64,000 nt of DNA. Origin: Limanda limanda (taxonomy: Eukaryota > Chordata > Actinopteri > Pleuronectiformes > Pleuronectidae). A program made the translations under genes and the position numbers. Shown here one piece after another: positions 1 through 14,400 of the stretch (its first letter is position 1; each line of letters starts with the position of its first letter). Under the pieces are notes generated by a model. That model saw only the letters and a list, made by a program, of their open reading frames with translations. It searched no databases and had not been told where the DNA came from. The DNA is taken from positions 26,428,527 to 26,492,526 of the forward strand of contig NC_083646.1 of the NCBI RefSeq assembly GCF_963576545.1. The letters run 5' to 3'.

Positions 1-595
1 TGCTTCAGCTGCTCGTAGGTCACATCTGTGCTGGGTGGTGCTGAAGTGAATCCCCTGCACAGAAGCAACTCTGTGTCTGAAAGCAAAACAAGCAAAACAT
101 GTCACATGTGCAAACACGTATAGGGTAAGATTTGAAGAGTTACAGCAGCAAATAAGATAGTCAGAAAATAGACATCAGTAAATGTAATAAATAAGTAAAA
201 ATGCAATATAAACTCTGGGAAATATAACCACTATTAACAGTTACAGTGTTAACAGTATACAGTGTACACAGAGTATATGCAGCGTAAGCAGAATATATGC
301 AGTGAAACAGGATTGCACATTAGACAGTGACTTGCACTGATAGAAACGAGTGTTGTTATTGTTATCTGAAACATTATGAAAACTGATAGTGAGCAGACAC
401 TCATGTGGACGGTGGACAAGCTGACGAATGAACACAGTTCTAAATGTGAGACTCACTTCTGCAGCCGGGGGGAGTGTGATCGAGGCCGGACACAGAGCTC
501 CTTCCTCCCGGGAGAGAAGCACCGGGCTGGACGCTTCTCTGACACAGCAGCCGCGGGACCGCTCCTGTGAACCTCCAGCACCGCCTGAGAGCCAT
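1..595 (-). CDS. tstd3: TSTD3 (rhodanese-like), 5' part only: coding exons 1 and 2
   Basis: Seen: on the minus strand an ATG at 595-593 opens a 139-nt coding exon (457-595), which ends at a GTGAGT donor (456-451). A second exon starts after an AG at 78-77 and runs off the window (76-1). The join keeps frame (phase 1). The first exon is Arg-rich with few acidic residues (MALRRCWRFTGAV..., then ...RLLCQRSVQ...), as expected for a mitochondrial targeting peptide. The second reads CRGFTSAPPSTDVTYEQLKQ, resembling the start of the rhodanese domain of vertebrate TSTD3. Known: TSTD3 lies head to head with USP45 in human 6q16.2, as here. The catalytic loop lies outside the window, so activity cannot be judged. 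A TSTD1-like paralogue is the main alternative, but synteny favours TSTD3. Confidence 0.72.
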
Positions 596-992
596 GTTTG
601 GTGATTTTAGCCTCTATACCTTCACTGAATCAACATGGAGCCCCAGCGTCACAGTCACAATGGTCAGGCTCACCCTCAAACTTGTGACCTGACCTGCGCC
701 TGTCCTACAGTACGGATCACCGAAAGGACCAAAATAGTCTGGAGCTCGACTGCGTTACAAAATAAATCACAGTCATTAACCCATCGCTCCAGAGGTCAGA
801 GCATCATCAAAGCTGGTCATGTTAATGTGGCTCAGTGTTATTAAAAACATTGTATCTGATGCCTTCCTGGCCGTGGGAAAAGACAGCAAAGTGATATTTT
901 ATACATACGTCATCTCTTTCTTGGCTTATGTCCTTCTCTGTTTTTCACTTTGAACAACTTTACAGCATTGTAAAGAAATTCGCTATGTAAAT

Positions 993-1057
993 ATTATTAT
1001 TGTTATTGTTATTATTATTATTATTATTATTGTCATTATTATTATTATTATTATTAC
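993..1057. repeat. (ATT)n microsatellite, imperfect
   Basis: Runs of ATT/TTA triplets interrupted by GTT and GTC, in the TSTD3-USP45 intergenic region. Confidence 0.9.
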
Positions 1058-2188
1058 ATAAACTATGTTCCCATCTCATCAGATTAATTTGAGATTGAAA
1101 TTCATGCTGCCAAGCTGATCTCACAGGAAGCAGGTAGCTGCTTCAACCTCTCTGAACACTAACTTTTATATTACATAAACGCTATAACATCAATTTATAT
1201 TTGTTCAGTCTTATGGCATCAAATAATTATACGATAGAGAATAAAAACACTTGAAGCAAAACCTCATCATATAATTCAGGTTCTTCTAAGAGTCCATCTT
1301 TCGATTTGTATTCCTAGGTGAATTGAATATCACAACAAACCGATCACCTGTTTTACAAACGCGCTCCTGAACGCAGCCCTGTGATTTTTCGCCTCCTCCA
1401 GTTTATGTCCACTGTCCCTGAATGCAGCATTAGGCCTAACCGAGCCGCCGTAGTGCGTCACATGTTGACTTGTATTGCTAGTCGATGCTAGCCACAGCTC
1501 GGCTAAAGGCAAAACACGAGGAGTTGTTGAGACACCGTTTAGTTTTTGACGGAACTGTCCCATGAAATGTCTTAATGTTTCCGTGTGTTGATGGATAAAC
1601 ACACTCTATAAAGTTTTATTTATTCTGCTAATGTAGCTAGTCTGTTTGCTAGGAAGAGTTGACATCTCACTGTTGGCTTCAGGTTAGCTAACACAGTCAA
1701 CATAGGAGCTGCAATAAATAGGTGAGTCCAAGCGCCTTCTCTTCAATTCTAAATATAGAAATAACATTTAGAAATGTAAAATAATTCACATGTTTGAGGA
1801 ACAACTTTAAGGCCCATTATATTCCATATAAACCCGACGCTCTGGTCTAATTGAGGCCTCTTAATCGTATTATTGTGCATTACCTGGTCGTTAACCTGAA
1901 TATAGTAACACGTGTAATCTGAGTGTCAGTAGATGTATACATACTGTGATCTCTAAGTATTTACACAGTCAGATATTCTCCATTGTTTTGCCTCAATAGT
2001 CCTGTACGGTGACATTGAAATGATAATCTGAGTGGGATTAATAACTATCAGCTCTAAAGATACTTAAGGGTGGTCACGTCTATATGACGTAAACAATGTA
2101 GAAATGGCCTCAAACATGAAACCACACATTGGCTCGTGTTGAGGTTCAACAGAACTTTGTCACTGTACAAACACTGAAGAACTGCATT

Positions 2189-2218
2189 ACCTGCTACCTG
2201 CTACCTGCTACCTGCTAC
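2189..2218. repeat. Four tandem 7-bp units (ACCTGCT)
   Basis: ACCTGCT is repeated four times head to tail, just upstream of the USP45 coding start. It is a short minisatellite-like tract of no evident function. Confidence 0.85.
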
Positions 2219-2405
2219 AGTAAGTAAGATGTAAATTACCCATTGGAAATGCTTGAGATAAAAGCATCAGCTAAATGTAATGTAACATGATACAGGAAGA
2301 TAGAGACGAGTGTAAGTATCACTGTTAAAACAAAGTCATGCTCATGTTGTTTTATTTTGTGGTTTAACAGTTGTTTGTCCTCTGTGTTCACCTCCAGAGC
2401 TCCCG

Positions 2406-5400
2406 ATGCGGCTAAAGGACCCTTTCTCTTTGAAAGCCGTCGATATGACTAAGCGCACGAATAAACCGAGGAAACCTCGAGACGAAGAGTCGTCAGATGA
2501 AGTCAGTGGTAGGTCACTGAAGCAGTGCTGGACACCAAGCTGTTACAGTTAGGGCCTTGAGTTTTCATGTGCATAGTGAATGGGATCAACACTTATGTTC
2601 TTAGTAAGATATGTATTTTTTATCCAGTAATGTTCAGCTGAACATTAAATTGTCATTTTTGTTTATCAATGGGGTATTATTATTTCTCTTCCTAAATCAG
2701 GACTGAAGGCTTTATGTTAGCAGGTATGGCAGATTATCCAAGAAAGGATTTATAGTGCAATGAATGGAACACAAAGTTTTTTTTTTTAATTGATTTTGTG
2801 TTGTTTTTAAATAAGGGTTGACTTGCCAGCATGTAAGTAAGGCAGTGGACCTGAGCTCAGTGAAGAAGTCTGTCCTGTCCAGCGTGTGGTTCATATGCTC
2901 TGAGTGCCTAAAGGAGAGAACCATGATCGACGGAGAACCAGCAGCATCACATGACATCCTGGTGTGTTTAAAGTGTGGTTTCCAGGTAAGACTTGTTTTT
3001 CTAATAATAAATGGGGAAAACACACTGCATTCACGTTCTGCTTGGAAGGTCCCATTTCACGAGTTGTGAAGTCGCTGTTCAGACTCTAGTGGGTTCATGT
3101 GCTTTGAAGTCATAATGTGGAAAAAACATGGACACTGTCAACATAATGTGTTGTATTTATGTATTTAGAGTGTTTAAACAACATTTGGACTTGTCTTTAC
3201 AATATTTGCATAATAACGATGAACAAAGAAAAAGGATCAAGTGTGACAGACATATAGGGAATTCAAAACATGTTAAGCATAAAAGTCTGATGTTTGGCAC
3301 TTGTGATAAATGGAATTACAGTTTGTAATTTACAAACATTTCAACATTTGACAAATTCACATTAAAGCGGATTTTACAATTATGTTTATTGGTTTATAAT
3401 GATGACATCAGCATCTCGTTTACCAAAATTTTGGCAGACTTTCTAAGTTCTTGTTAAGACTTGAGACTTGAGACATGTGAATTTTCCCAAACAGGAACAA
3501 TGCATAGACACACTGAGGCTGATTGCTGGACATTCACCATGTAAATTTCCAATATATAGATTGTAAATGACCAAAGTAAGAACAGATGGTTTTAATGTAA
3601 CTTAAAGTAAATAACATTTATTGTTTTTATTTGTACAGCCCTTGCTTGCAATAACTACATCAATACTGTGACCAACTGACATCCACAAACGTTAACATTA
3701 TAAAGTTTCCCCGGCCTTTCACCGTAACCTGTGCGTTTGTAGGCTACTAAACAAGGCGCGAATTTTCACGACACCCTGAACACATCTAGGGATCATATGT
3801 GTTTATTCTGGTTAATTGCATGTAGTGGGCGAAAGATATATGAGGAGTAGGACTCCTGGCTCAAGCGATGGCCGAGTTCAAATATTGCAACTCCAGCATA
3901 GTTTGGAACACCCCAAATGGGACTCCCAGGGCCAGAGATGCAAATTTGCTCATGGACTTGTCTTTGCATTGACTTTGTAACTTATCTCGACGCATGAAAA
4001 ATTCAGCTCTTGTAAGGTAAATCGAAAGTGACTAAATCCTTCCGCATTTCCTCCTAATGAAGTCCTGTGTTGCATTGACAGTGTGTTTTTGCACCATTGT
4101 CTTGTTGCATGATTAAGTTCCTCCCGAGTAGTTGACATCTCTCTGTAGTTTCTGTAGACTTCTGAACTCTGCTATAATCATGCATTACATCATCAATAAA
4201 GATGAGTGTTTCAGGTTAAGCCCGGTATAGGTTGGTGGCGATGCCACTAACTTTTGTTTTTTGTTTTTTTTCACCACTCTCACAATGTTTCTCACATCAA
4301 CTGTGCTAAGCTATGTCCTATACTGTTTAACACATCAAGATGGATACATCAGGAAATATAAGATGAAATTCTGAACTCTTATCTCATGTTCAACTTTTGA
4401 TTAAAAACACAAAAAGTGTAAAAGTGTGTGTGTACTGTGTCAGTCACCAGTATATTCATGTATAAGACGTGTTGTTTTGTATGTATGTATGTATGTATGT
4501 ATGCAATTTATTAGACGAATCCAAGCTGAACTTTCTTCTTTGATATAACAGACTAGAAGGGCACTCAGTAGAGTGTGTACCGCTGCCCGGGCTCAACAGT
4601 GTCCTTATAAAACCATATTTGACTTCATTAGATCCAGATTTTGTATTTGGATCAGCACCAAATTCCCCACACTAATTAATATCAGCCCTATAAACATGCC
4701 TGCTTTTTTTCTTTCATTAATTGATTAATTGTTTTCTGAGATATCAACAAAATGTGGAAAAATACCCCGTCTCACAATGTGAAAGAAAGTGGAAGAAAAT
4801 GTCCTGGATCTGTCTCATGATATGGATTTGCACCAAAATTGAATAGGTTCTTTCCCCACCGGTACCACATCCTTCTCCCAAGTTTCATAGGAATCCGGCC
4901 TGTAGTTTTTGCATTATTCTGCTAACTAACAGACAAACAAGCAAACACACCGAGATAAAAACATAGTTTTAAACACAGTTCTAAATCATTATTGAATGTC
5001 CTTTTTTTCCTTGACATGCAAACTTGTATTTGAGGTGGGAATGAGTCATGGTCTTTAAACATAGACATGTATGTTTTGTGCTAGCTAAGATTTTTAACAC
5101 AATTTTTTTAATGTATCTATCTTGCAGGGCTGTAACCACTCTGGTATCCAGCACGCTGTCAAGCACTATCAAGCGTTCCATCCCGAGTCTCACTGCATCA
5201 CCATTAGCTTGAGCACATGGAAGGCTTGGTGAGAAACCTAAGAACTGCATTCATTTTGAGCTGTGATGAAAAAGCCAAGACTGCACACAGTGCTAGTCAA
5301 CCTGTATTGTCACATGTCAAGATGCCGACAGTGTGTGGGTTTGAATAGAAAAAAAATAGTTGCCCAGTGTTTTTACATACATCATACACTGAAGGTGCGT

Positions 5401-8400
5401 TTTTTCCTGAAGTGTCCTTGATCTTGGCGACTTCTATTTTCCGGCCAGTTTCTGAAACCTTTATATATTTTTTAACTTCATTTTAGGTGCACTAATCTGG
5501 TATGAATGCTTGTTCACTCCATTCTGATAGTTGAAGGTGATGGTTTTCCACTTCAGCCAAATAATTATGTCGTCAAATAATGCTTCATTTCAACATTTAG
5601 TTCCTTGAGGGTTGTTAAATTCAACAATAACCTAAAGCCTTTCCGTTTCTGTCTATGACCCCCGCCCCCCCCACCCCCCTCTCATTGTAACAGGTGTTTT
5701 GAATGTAATGAGGAGCTCTCCACTCACTGCAACAAGAAGGCTTTGGCTCAGTCCCTGGACTTTTTACAAAAGCACTCAGTCAAGGCAACGTCAGGTGAGG
5801 AGTTCTGCACCATTCCAAAGGTCTGGCCACAGGCTGCTGCTAAATTAAGCTTTTATTATGTCCATCCTCAATGCATTTTCAGCAAGGCATGAAGTCACTT
5901 TTTGCGTTTTTTGTTAAAGGGTTCATTTAATTTAGCAACCTTGTCTTCATTTAAAGTAGAAAATAGTTGACCTTTAACACACACACATTACTTGTTATGA
6001 GAATCAGATATTATTGCCGCATAATTATGTGTAATAATTCCCACTGGTGAATCTCAAACAAGATTTAATGAGCTTTTGTATCTGAGTTACAACAGACATA
6101 TCGAGAATATAATGTGATAATAGCAGAACGTGAAGTGGAGAGGTCCTTTTCACCCAAGGCTGTGAACGCATAACACCAGTACTGCATACAAGACTACTCC
6201 TGCTCATCTTTTTATCGTCAAATCATTAAGTGATGGACAAAGTGATACTGATGAAGTGACTTACCAGAGGCCTATATTATGAAGCATGATTTGCATTTTT
6301 TGGGGGTAGTAATCAGGTTTGCTTTTCAGTCCACAAAGCTAGTTCACTTCAACCCGTATAAAATCTCTGCACACTGACCAATCAATTCCTTTGAAACATG
6401 ACGTACCATCCCATGGCAAAAAAAAATAAATATTATTATAAAAAAAAAGGATCCCGTGGATCAAGGTGCACGGATTGTTCTCTGAGGAGGACCAGGCCAG
6501 ACCCACAAAATCCTTTGACCTTCTCTGATGAGTATCTAAATGAAAGATATAGATCCTCATCGGAGATAATGATAAACCTTTATCAGCTGCTGGGGCTGAA
6601 CATAACCACCCGGACACGTCGGAGCAATGTGCTCACAGTACCACAGACTGTCTGCGTCGCTCTACGCTTCTTTACTTTATTTACTGATATTCATGTACTG
6701 GGTGTGTTAGCGCCGGGATAACCACACATACTTAAATACCTTTATCCTTCATTTAAGTATGTGCGCACAGTCACGTTCATGCAGATCTTCATGAGGCAAA
6801 CCTGGGTTTCCAGCTTCCTGTGACCGCTTAGCCTGATTTTTTAGGTTCACCCAATTATTGAAAATATATTTTGGGTATGTAGAACTTAGAACTGTAGTAC
6901 AGGCCACTGGTCGCAAAGTGTCAAGTGTATGATTGTCAGTGAATCACCTCCACACCAGGAGTTGACAGCAGTACACCTGCTCCCCCTGGTGGCTGTGGTC
7001 ATTAGAACTCCAGGACTTCACACTGCATCTCAACGTGTACATCTAACATCTCATATGTATGTGTATGCTGTTTCTACATTGAGTGTGATGGCTTGAGAAC
7101 AACCGGCATCACAGGCATGATTTCTCTTTATATACTGTAGCTATTTTTGCATGATTTATCAGGGTTTCAGGAAGAATTTTAGTTTGAGGAAAATTTTAGT
7201 TTTGTCGTAGCCTCATGCCCTTTTACCTTACTCAGACCACCTGAGCCCTCCTCCCCCAGTCAGTCAACCATATATGTATAATACACCCCCACCCCCTCAC
7301 TGTACTTCAACACACATGCATACACCTTCTGTTGCTGCTCGTAGTTTGTGCTGGAGTTTGGAGAAGCCTCTCAACAGGCTGTAGCTGAACAGGGTGGTGG
7401 GCCTTATCACTTTTAGTCTCACTGGCTGACTTAGCTTAGCCCCCTGCCCGGTGCCTAGCTGCCTGTGGCCAGAGGCCAACCACCCAGGCCCAGTCAGGCT
7501 GGTCCACCCTTAGTCTCTCAGCCATGGCTGCAGAGTTGTGGGATATACACTGCAGCCAACCCCCCCCCACCCCTCATCCTCACACTGCAAGTCGCATGAC
7601 TGCACACATTAAAGGAATTAGGCGCTTGAGTGATGCTTCCCGGCTGGGTTCCCTGAAGAACAAGAGCAGCTGTGTGGGGTACAGCCTCTGTTCTGTCCTT
7701 CTTTGTCTTTCCATCAATATCTGTTTCTGTCCCTTGCTTCCCCCGCTGCGCTGCTGTACGTCTCACCACCTCTGGGCCTGTGAGCTGCACTAGTGAGAGC
7801 CAGGGTCCTCAACAAGTCAGAGTGACTAAATCCTAACAGCTGGAACGCACTAACTCTCAGTGGACACACTCACAGATACATATACACAGAAAGTTGGAAC
7901 AAATGTTCAACTCAAGCAGATACTGTTTTCTCTTAATCTTTGTTATAATATCTCACTTTAACACTATCTCATTTGCTGTCCTATTACATATGATTTTAAG
8001 CGTCAGTTATGAAAATCATACCACCATAAGTCAACTGGGTGCTGAGCTCTTCTTAAGCAGAATCCAGAATTGGATTAACATTGGAGGAATTTGCACATTC
8101 TAAATCTGAAATAGTGTGTTTTTTGTTTAAGGGCAAACAGGATCTCCAAGAGCACAAGATGTAGATTAGGTATAGAGATATAAGATCGAAAGTTGGTTCA
8201 CATTTCACATACACATTTTCACCATTACTATGTTCCTTGTCGTTTTTCAAGTTAAAATGTGCGATATATAATGACAGAAAAGACTCTGATTAAACAGAAT
8301 CAGTGTGTGTGTATGTTCTGTTCCATATATACACATGTGGTGTCATGTATATGTTGTGTAAAATGTATAAATGCTGCGTACTTGTGGGCAACAAGGGATC

Positions 8401-11400
8401 CGCTGTTGTTGGGAAACAATCTGACGAGCTGGACAGTTGCTAGTTTTATTACAGCTTCCTCCTGCTTCTTTAAATTACCTGTCACCTTTCTCATCGCACC
8501 CAACTGTTCCACACCCGTCGGCCAAATTGGTATAGAAGCGGGCAGCCACTGTTGCATAGGAATAGGTGGTTGTTGTCTGGAGGAGCTTGAGAAATTGCAT
8601 TTCAGTGTGAAGGCCAGGTTTTTCAGAAAAAAGCTGCTCTGTTTTTTTCATAGACCCCAACCACAAAAGAGGCCCAGCAAGTATTTTTTTCAGAATCCAT
8701 AATAATTTTGTACAACAACAGCTCAAGGAAGAAAGAAAGTCGATTAACTGTGCTCTCTCACCATCAAGGCCTTCAGCTCAAGTACCAGAGTCCCAGTAAA
8801 AAGCTAATTGACCTCAGAGAGCTAGACTTCAGCTTGTAACACAGCTGGGGAGTCTTTGTGGAGCAAATTAAAATCTTGGTTCTGAATAGATGGTGAAGCT
8901 TGTCTCTGTCAATCTTTCTTGTTTTATGTTACTTATTGTCCTCATTATCTATCTTATTGTATCATTGTGTCTCTGTGGAGTTTGTATTATCATACATATT
9001 TTATTTATACAATTTAAATCATCAAAAACCCTCCTTTATTTTGAAGCTATATGGTCATTTTAAAATTTGATTACCACTGTCTTACAAGGCATACAGTATA
9101 CTTGTTTTATAGTTTATGAATATTGTTATTCCAAAAATCTAAATTCTTGTTTTGAGACAGAGGATGTATTTATGAAGCATTTATTACCTTTCTGTGAGAG
9201 TGAGTGAGATTATGACATTTTAAAGCCTTTTGACAGTAAGGTAGCTCGATCATAATGAAATATCTGTCTAAATATGTTTTTCACAATTGTCTTTACTAAG
9301 AAAAATAACTTAGACTAGACATCACATTTAATTTAACATTATCAATGGTAATTTGATTGTTGATAGTTTCCACTAGAAGCAGAAGAAGAAGAAGCACAGG
9401 GAGGATGAAGGTGTGCGTTTGGTATTTGGGTGCAAGATGAGCCTGGGTCATATTGGAATCGGGAAGGATTGAGATGTACTGTGTGTACATGTGTTGTGGC
9501 ACGGCTTGACCAACCAGACACATTTTTTTAACTTTTGTCCTTTCCTTAAAGGATAGGGTGCCCCATGTGACAAAGTAGTGTAATTTGGTGAGGGTTGACA
9601 TCACTAGTCTTAGAGATGGAGAGATGGAGAGATAGAGAGCACAATGTAAATCTGTAAACTATTTACCCCCATTCTAAATATTGATAATTTAAAAAGGAAA
9701 AATTATGAATCATATGGATACAAACTAATCCCTACTCAAGTTGGTGATCTGCACCACTGTCATCAGTAATCGGACTTGGACTCAGTAATCCTCTGAAATT
9801 AATTAAATCTATACTCAATAATAAATGTAATGTTAAGATGATTTTACACTATGTAATAATAAATTATTTTTAAATTTAAAGAATATAAACAGTGGGGAGA
9901 CTATTATATGTATTTGAAATTGCTACATTTATTTTAACCAAGTTAGCAACGTTGTTTTCTGATCAATCAAACTCTTGTATATGATCTTTACTCAGTAAAT
10001 CAGTAATATCTAATAATAGATCAGGTATCAGTATCGGGATGTAAACGTTGGTTGGGTGAACCCTGTGTCTTGTTTGCTCCTGGCCTCAATATTTCCAGGA
10101 CTGACATCTCTGTAGACTTTCCCTCTTAGAGACCTGGGTGAAAGACTGAAGCTGAAGATATAGTGTTGTATCATCATTACACTTTTACTCACCTGGTTTC
10201 TTGCCTCTGGTTGCAGATTTTTTTGGAAACCACAGTCTTTAGTATACTGTCAGTTTAGCTTAGCTGAGTCAGTAGCCAGGAAGCTGCTTGTCCCCTGGTG
10301 GTGCGTTCATGGAGGTAATCAAGGGTGATTTCGTCTTAATTCCCACCACCGCACAAGAAAGTAGGCCAGATAGTGGGTAGCAAAAGCTGTGTGTATACAT
10401 TAGTGTGTTTGTGTGTGTGTGTTTCTAAGTAACATGGCACTGGGCTCTCTTGGCCTCAGATGGCAAGGAAACAGGCTTTTCATGCCCTGCAGTCACAACA
10501 AATTAGCGAATTAATAAGACATTTGGTGTTGCCTGGCCTTCCTCTTGACTGACTGCTCTGCATGAAGGGAGCTGACCCTCCACATTGCTGCACTGCCCAC
10601 TGGCCATACAATTTCATACTCTCTCAGCCCAACTGTGAACCACATGAAGAGGTCTATAAAAGTGTATTCATCCTTGTTTTTGTGTTGATAATATCAGTAA
10701 AGATATATGTATATATATATGTTTTTTTTACAATAAGCAGCCAGTAAACTACAAAACACCATTGCATTAGATTGTAAAATAAGCAAACATGAAAATAATG
10801 CATTTTGTTGATGATATGTTTTATGAAGTCTTTTTTTTTCTTCCATGAAGTCTGGTGTTGGCCTTGCGTTAGCTTGACAGAAAGACAAAAAACAAGCAAG
10901 ACAGAATAATCTATAATATAGCTAAACTTGCTGGATTTTATCTTTCTGAAGTGCTGGAGTTCTGTTCTCGTTGAAAGTAAACAAGTCCCATGTTTCTTTG
11001 TGTATCTCTTGTGTGAAAAAGAGCAGGGAGTGCAGGAGGTGTTGGTGTACATGCATGCATGGGGATGAGCCTGAGCACCGTGATGCTTTTCCTCCTACCC
11101 TGGGGAAAGGCTCTGCAGTGTCACTGCTGCCCACACTCGGTGGCTGAGCAAGGAGGGCCAGGTGGTGGTGCCGAGTGCAGCACAGTCAAGCGTGGACGCA
11201 GCGCATGCTGACATTTGCCTTCACTGACTGCTGCAGGGAGAGGAAAAATCTGTTTTTCCATATGCTTGTGCTCGTTGCAACCCTTCCCTCCACCCACTGC
11301 ATCCCCCCTCCACTGCCCTCTTAAGCCCCCCCCTTTCGCCGTTCTTAACCAGATGGCTCCCTGAACATTGTTTACCTTGGGTGACGGTCCCAGATGCAGA

Positions 11401-14400
11401 GTGTGTCCGTCGGCATCCCCATTCCGCCCAGTTAGTTTCCTCATTCCTCTGCTTCCTCTTAACTTGAGTGTCAGTTGTAGCTCCCCGACTTGAGTTGCAT
11501 TAAGTCTGTTGCTTTTGGGTCTCTGCCCAAAAACACCACAACAAGTAAACACACTCATTCATGAACACACTCTGTCCCTCTCTCGGTTACTTTCTCTTTG
11601 GCTCAGTTGTCCACACTTGCGTAGACACATGTTTTCACACCTTCCCAGACTCTCACCTAATCTGATAATACACAGTTAGTTTTTTCCTGATTTTGGGGGG
11701 GGGGTTACAGTCTTTTCCCCATCTCCACTTGTCCATGCATTGCGTGTGTTGACATATGGGAACTCCCTTATGGCTACATATTGAGAATAGAAATAGGCCT
11801 CCAGATGTTGCCAGCATGGAGGGCCAGATGTATTTAGCACCACTGGGTGGAGTGCCACAACGGAGTGTTGCCCCGGCAAGCTGAACCTCGCCCTTGCCCC
11901 CTCGATCCCCAAACTAGAACACAACCGACAGGACAATGCTCTCTCTACATGTCATCAAAGAAATTTCAATTCAAGGCGAAATTACTCAGTTTGACAGAAA
12001 AGTGACACTTTTACTTTCACACCTTTTTGAGTTGAAGTTAATTGAAAGAAAATATATAAATGTATAACATGTAAATTGCCAGGCCACGAATGAAAAGCCC
12101 AAGGTTCACATTCCACCGACTGTGGCTTAGGCAATCCTGCTGATGTCCTTGGCCTTGAGGAGTAAAAGCTGTAGGTTGAATTGCTTTTTCAATGAATGTG
12201 TTATGCACAAGGAGTGGCTCTGTGAATGGAATATGTGCAAGGCAGGGTCATTTTTGTGTTCAGGAGAAGAATGGTGAGAGTAAAAGTGCAGGTTGTTATG
12301 ATGATTATGATGGTATATGGGTCAATTGAATTTCTTTTGCTCGGACATAAGCGGGTCCCGGCCAGTGATCTCTCTGCCAGCCTGCTCTCTTGACTGGCTT
12401 GTGTGGGTGAAGTGCTCAAGGAAAACCTTGCATCAGAAAAAAATACATATTAATAAAAAGTATTAATATAACATTTGATTTACTATATAGTACAAACCTC
12501 ATTGTATTCTTTTACACAATTATAGCAGTTTTATCATTGTACATGTGTTACCATGACTGACTTGCCACTTTCTTTAGTTTATTAAACAACCATAGGCAAT
12601 CATAGTGATGGTATATTGTTGCAATGGAGCAGCTACACAGTGTAAACCTTTATGCTTGTGTATTGAACGATGCCCCGACATGCGATATTTTGGAGATTAC
12701 TGCTCAGAAAAAAACAATTTCCAATGTAAACAATAATAATTCAAGCTGAAGTGTGAATAGTTTTGTAACCTACATCACATAAACATAAAAAATGTCTCTG
12801 CTTACTACTTTGCTCGACCCAAAAAAATGTTGCATCCTTAACAAAATCAAATTCCCTTTCTGCCAATTAAGTAAAATCAGTCAGATAGTAAGTAGAAAGG
12901 CCCTCAGAGATGTATTCTTCTGCCAAGGCCCAAAAGTCACCTTATGAAACCAGATATATATTCATTATCCAGTTTTCTGCTCATGATTTATTGTTTAATC
13001 CAGGAAAATGTTTAAAAATGCCTCCTCAAACATCTTGTAATGTTAAAGAAAAATTGAATTTTTGCTGGATCCACCCCCTGATCCGAATTAGACTTCCTCC
13101 CTGTCCTATACCACACCCTTCCACCAAGTTTTGTGGTAATCCATCCTGTAGCTTTTGCGTAATCCTGCTAACTAACAGACTAATTTTTTGATAAATAGAA
13201 ATAGCATAGAAAAGCACACAACCAGATAACTAATTCATGTGTTTCATGTATAAACAGGCAACTCTGTGTATGTGCATCATCCATATTTTCAACCTTACTT
13301 TCTTTTTTATCTTGAAAACCAGAACAGCCACAGTTCACAATAAAGTGAAATGTTGATAAAACTACTGAGATAAAAAGATAAGGTATGTTCGGTTTGTCAT
13401 GTCCCAGAGTAAAAAACTAAATTACTCTATTTTGCCAGCACATTGGCCAAATGCTTTTCTTCCTCTGAATTAAGATATCATCCAGTTTTCGCAGTCAAAG
13501 AGAAAAAAACTGTTCTCAGTTTAACAGAAAATGATATTTGCTTTATTAAACATGTTACAACATACAACATTAGTAGTAGTGGAGCTTATCTTAAAATTTA
13601 TTTTTTTCTGATACATTCTTTCACCAAGTTTCTTAGTAATCTGTCCTGTAGTTTTTGCTTAATCCTGCTAAATATCAAACAAACAAACACATACGAAACA
13701 TAACCTCCTTTTTGCAGGTAATTACATTTTTATTCTACTTTGTTTGGAATCTGCTGTTGTTTTCCAAATTCATTTGTACTTCAAGTGCCGTGTTTTTCAG
13801 TATGCGTAGAGTCATACCTACTCTGTATTAAATTACTCTGGCGCTCTATCTAATCTATTATATTTGTTTGCATGTTATAACTCTGCTCAAAGCTTCATTA
13901 GATCTGATCTCTTCTTATGGCATAATGCAAGGATTAGGAACATTTTAGTATCTTTTATCTGTTGTTGCCACAAAGGTTCAGTGTCTGCCTTATCCAAACC
14001 TGGCTTTAGATAGGATAGTTCAGGCTGTAGACAGAATACACTCCATTCTTTTTAACTAAACAGACTGCATGAAAGCTTTAACCTCTTTAATCTAATGTCC
14101 ATTCCTTGGAATCAGTAGTTGCTATCACATGGTACTTAAGAATTATTGCTATTGCGTCATTGTGGTGTTAGCTTTGTTGTTAGCTGCTGGCACGCCATCA
14201 TCACACAGCTACAGTACCTACTCCAGTCTGCCCCAGCACACTGTATGACACCGTTAGCTTTGGACCATCTGTGTCTTATTTGCTGTTTAAGGTTAGTTTT
14301 CATTGGTGATCGGGACAAACAGCTGGCTCTGGAGAATCTTCTCTCCAACCCCTTCCCCCATCCTCCCTCACTAACCAGCGGAAACTTCTACAGCTGTCAT

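Larger units (their letters stand above)
596..2405. promoter_or_regulatory. Head-to-head TSTD3/USP45 promoter region and USP45 5' UTR
   Basis: The two start codons diverge and are 1.8 kb apart. A likely non-coding USP45 first exon ends at 1721, followed by a GTGAGT donor (1722-1727). Acceptors are available at 2370 and 2397, before the ATG at 2406. CpGs and GCTAGC/GCTAAC-like words cluster at about 1370-1700. An ATT/TTA microsatellite lies at 993-1057. A short tandem of ACCTGCT units lies at 2189-2218. No TATA box is evident. The transcription starts are inferred. Confidence 0.5.
2816..5794 (+). other. usp45: zf-UBP domain of USP45, encoded by coding exons 2-4
   Basis: Residues about 36-134. 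Visible putative zinc ligands are Cys38/His40, Cys62/Cys65 (CSEC), Cys85/Cys88 (CLKC), Cys93, His100 and Cys126/Cys129 (CFEC). The intron after exon 3 splits the Trp125 codon that precedes CFEC. All expected ligand positions appear to be kept, so this finger should bind the free C-terminus of ubiquitin as in related USPs. Confidence 0.88.

Noticed and set aside
8259..8702. 147-residue plus-strand frame in USP45 intron 4
   Set aside because: Cys-rich random-looking translation, open frames on both strands and no known domain.
11121..11558. 145-residue minus-strand open frame in USP45 intron 4
   Set aside because: No recognisable domain, GC-rich low-complexity composition, no matching splice structure. 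Treated as chance.
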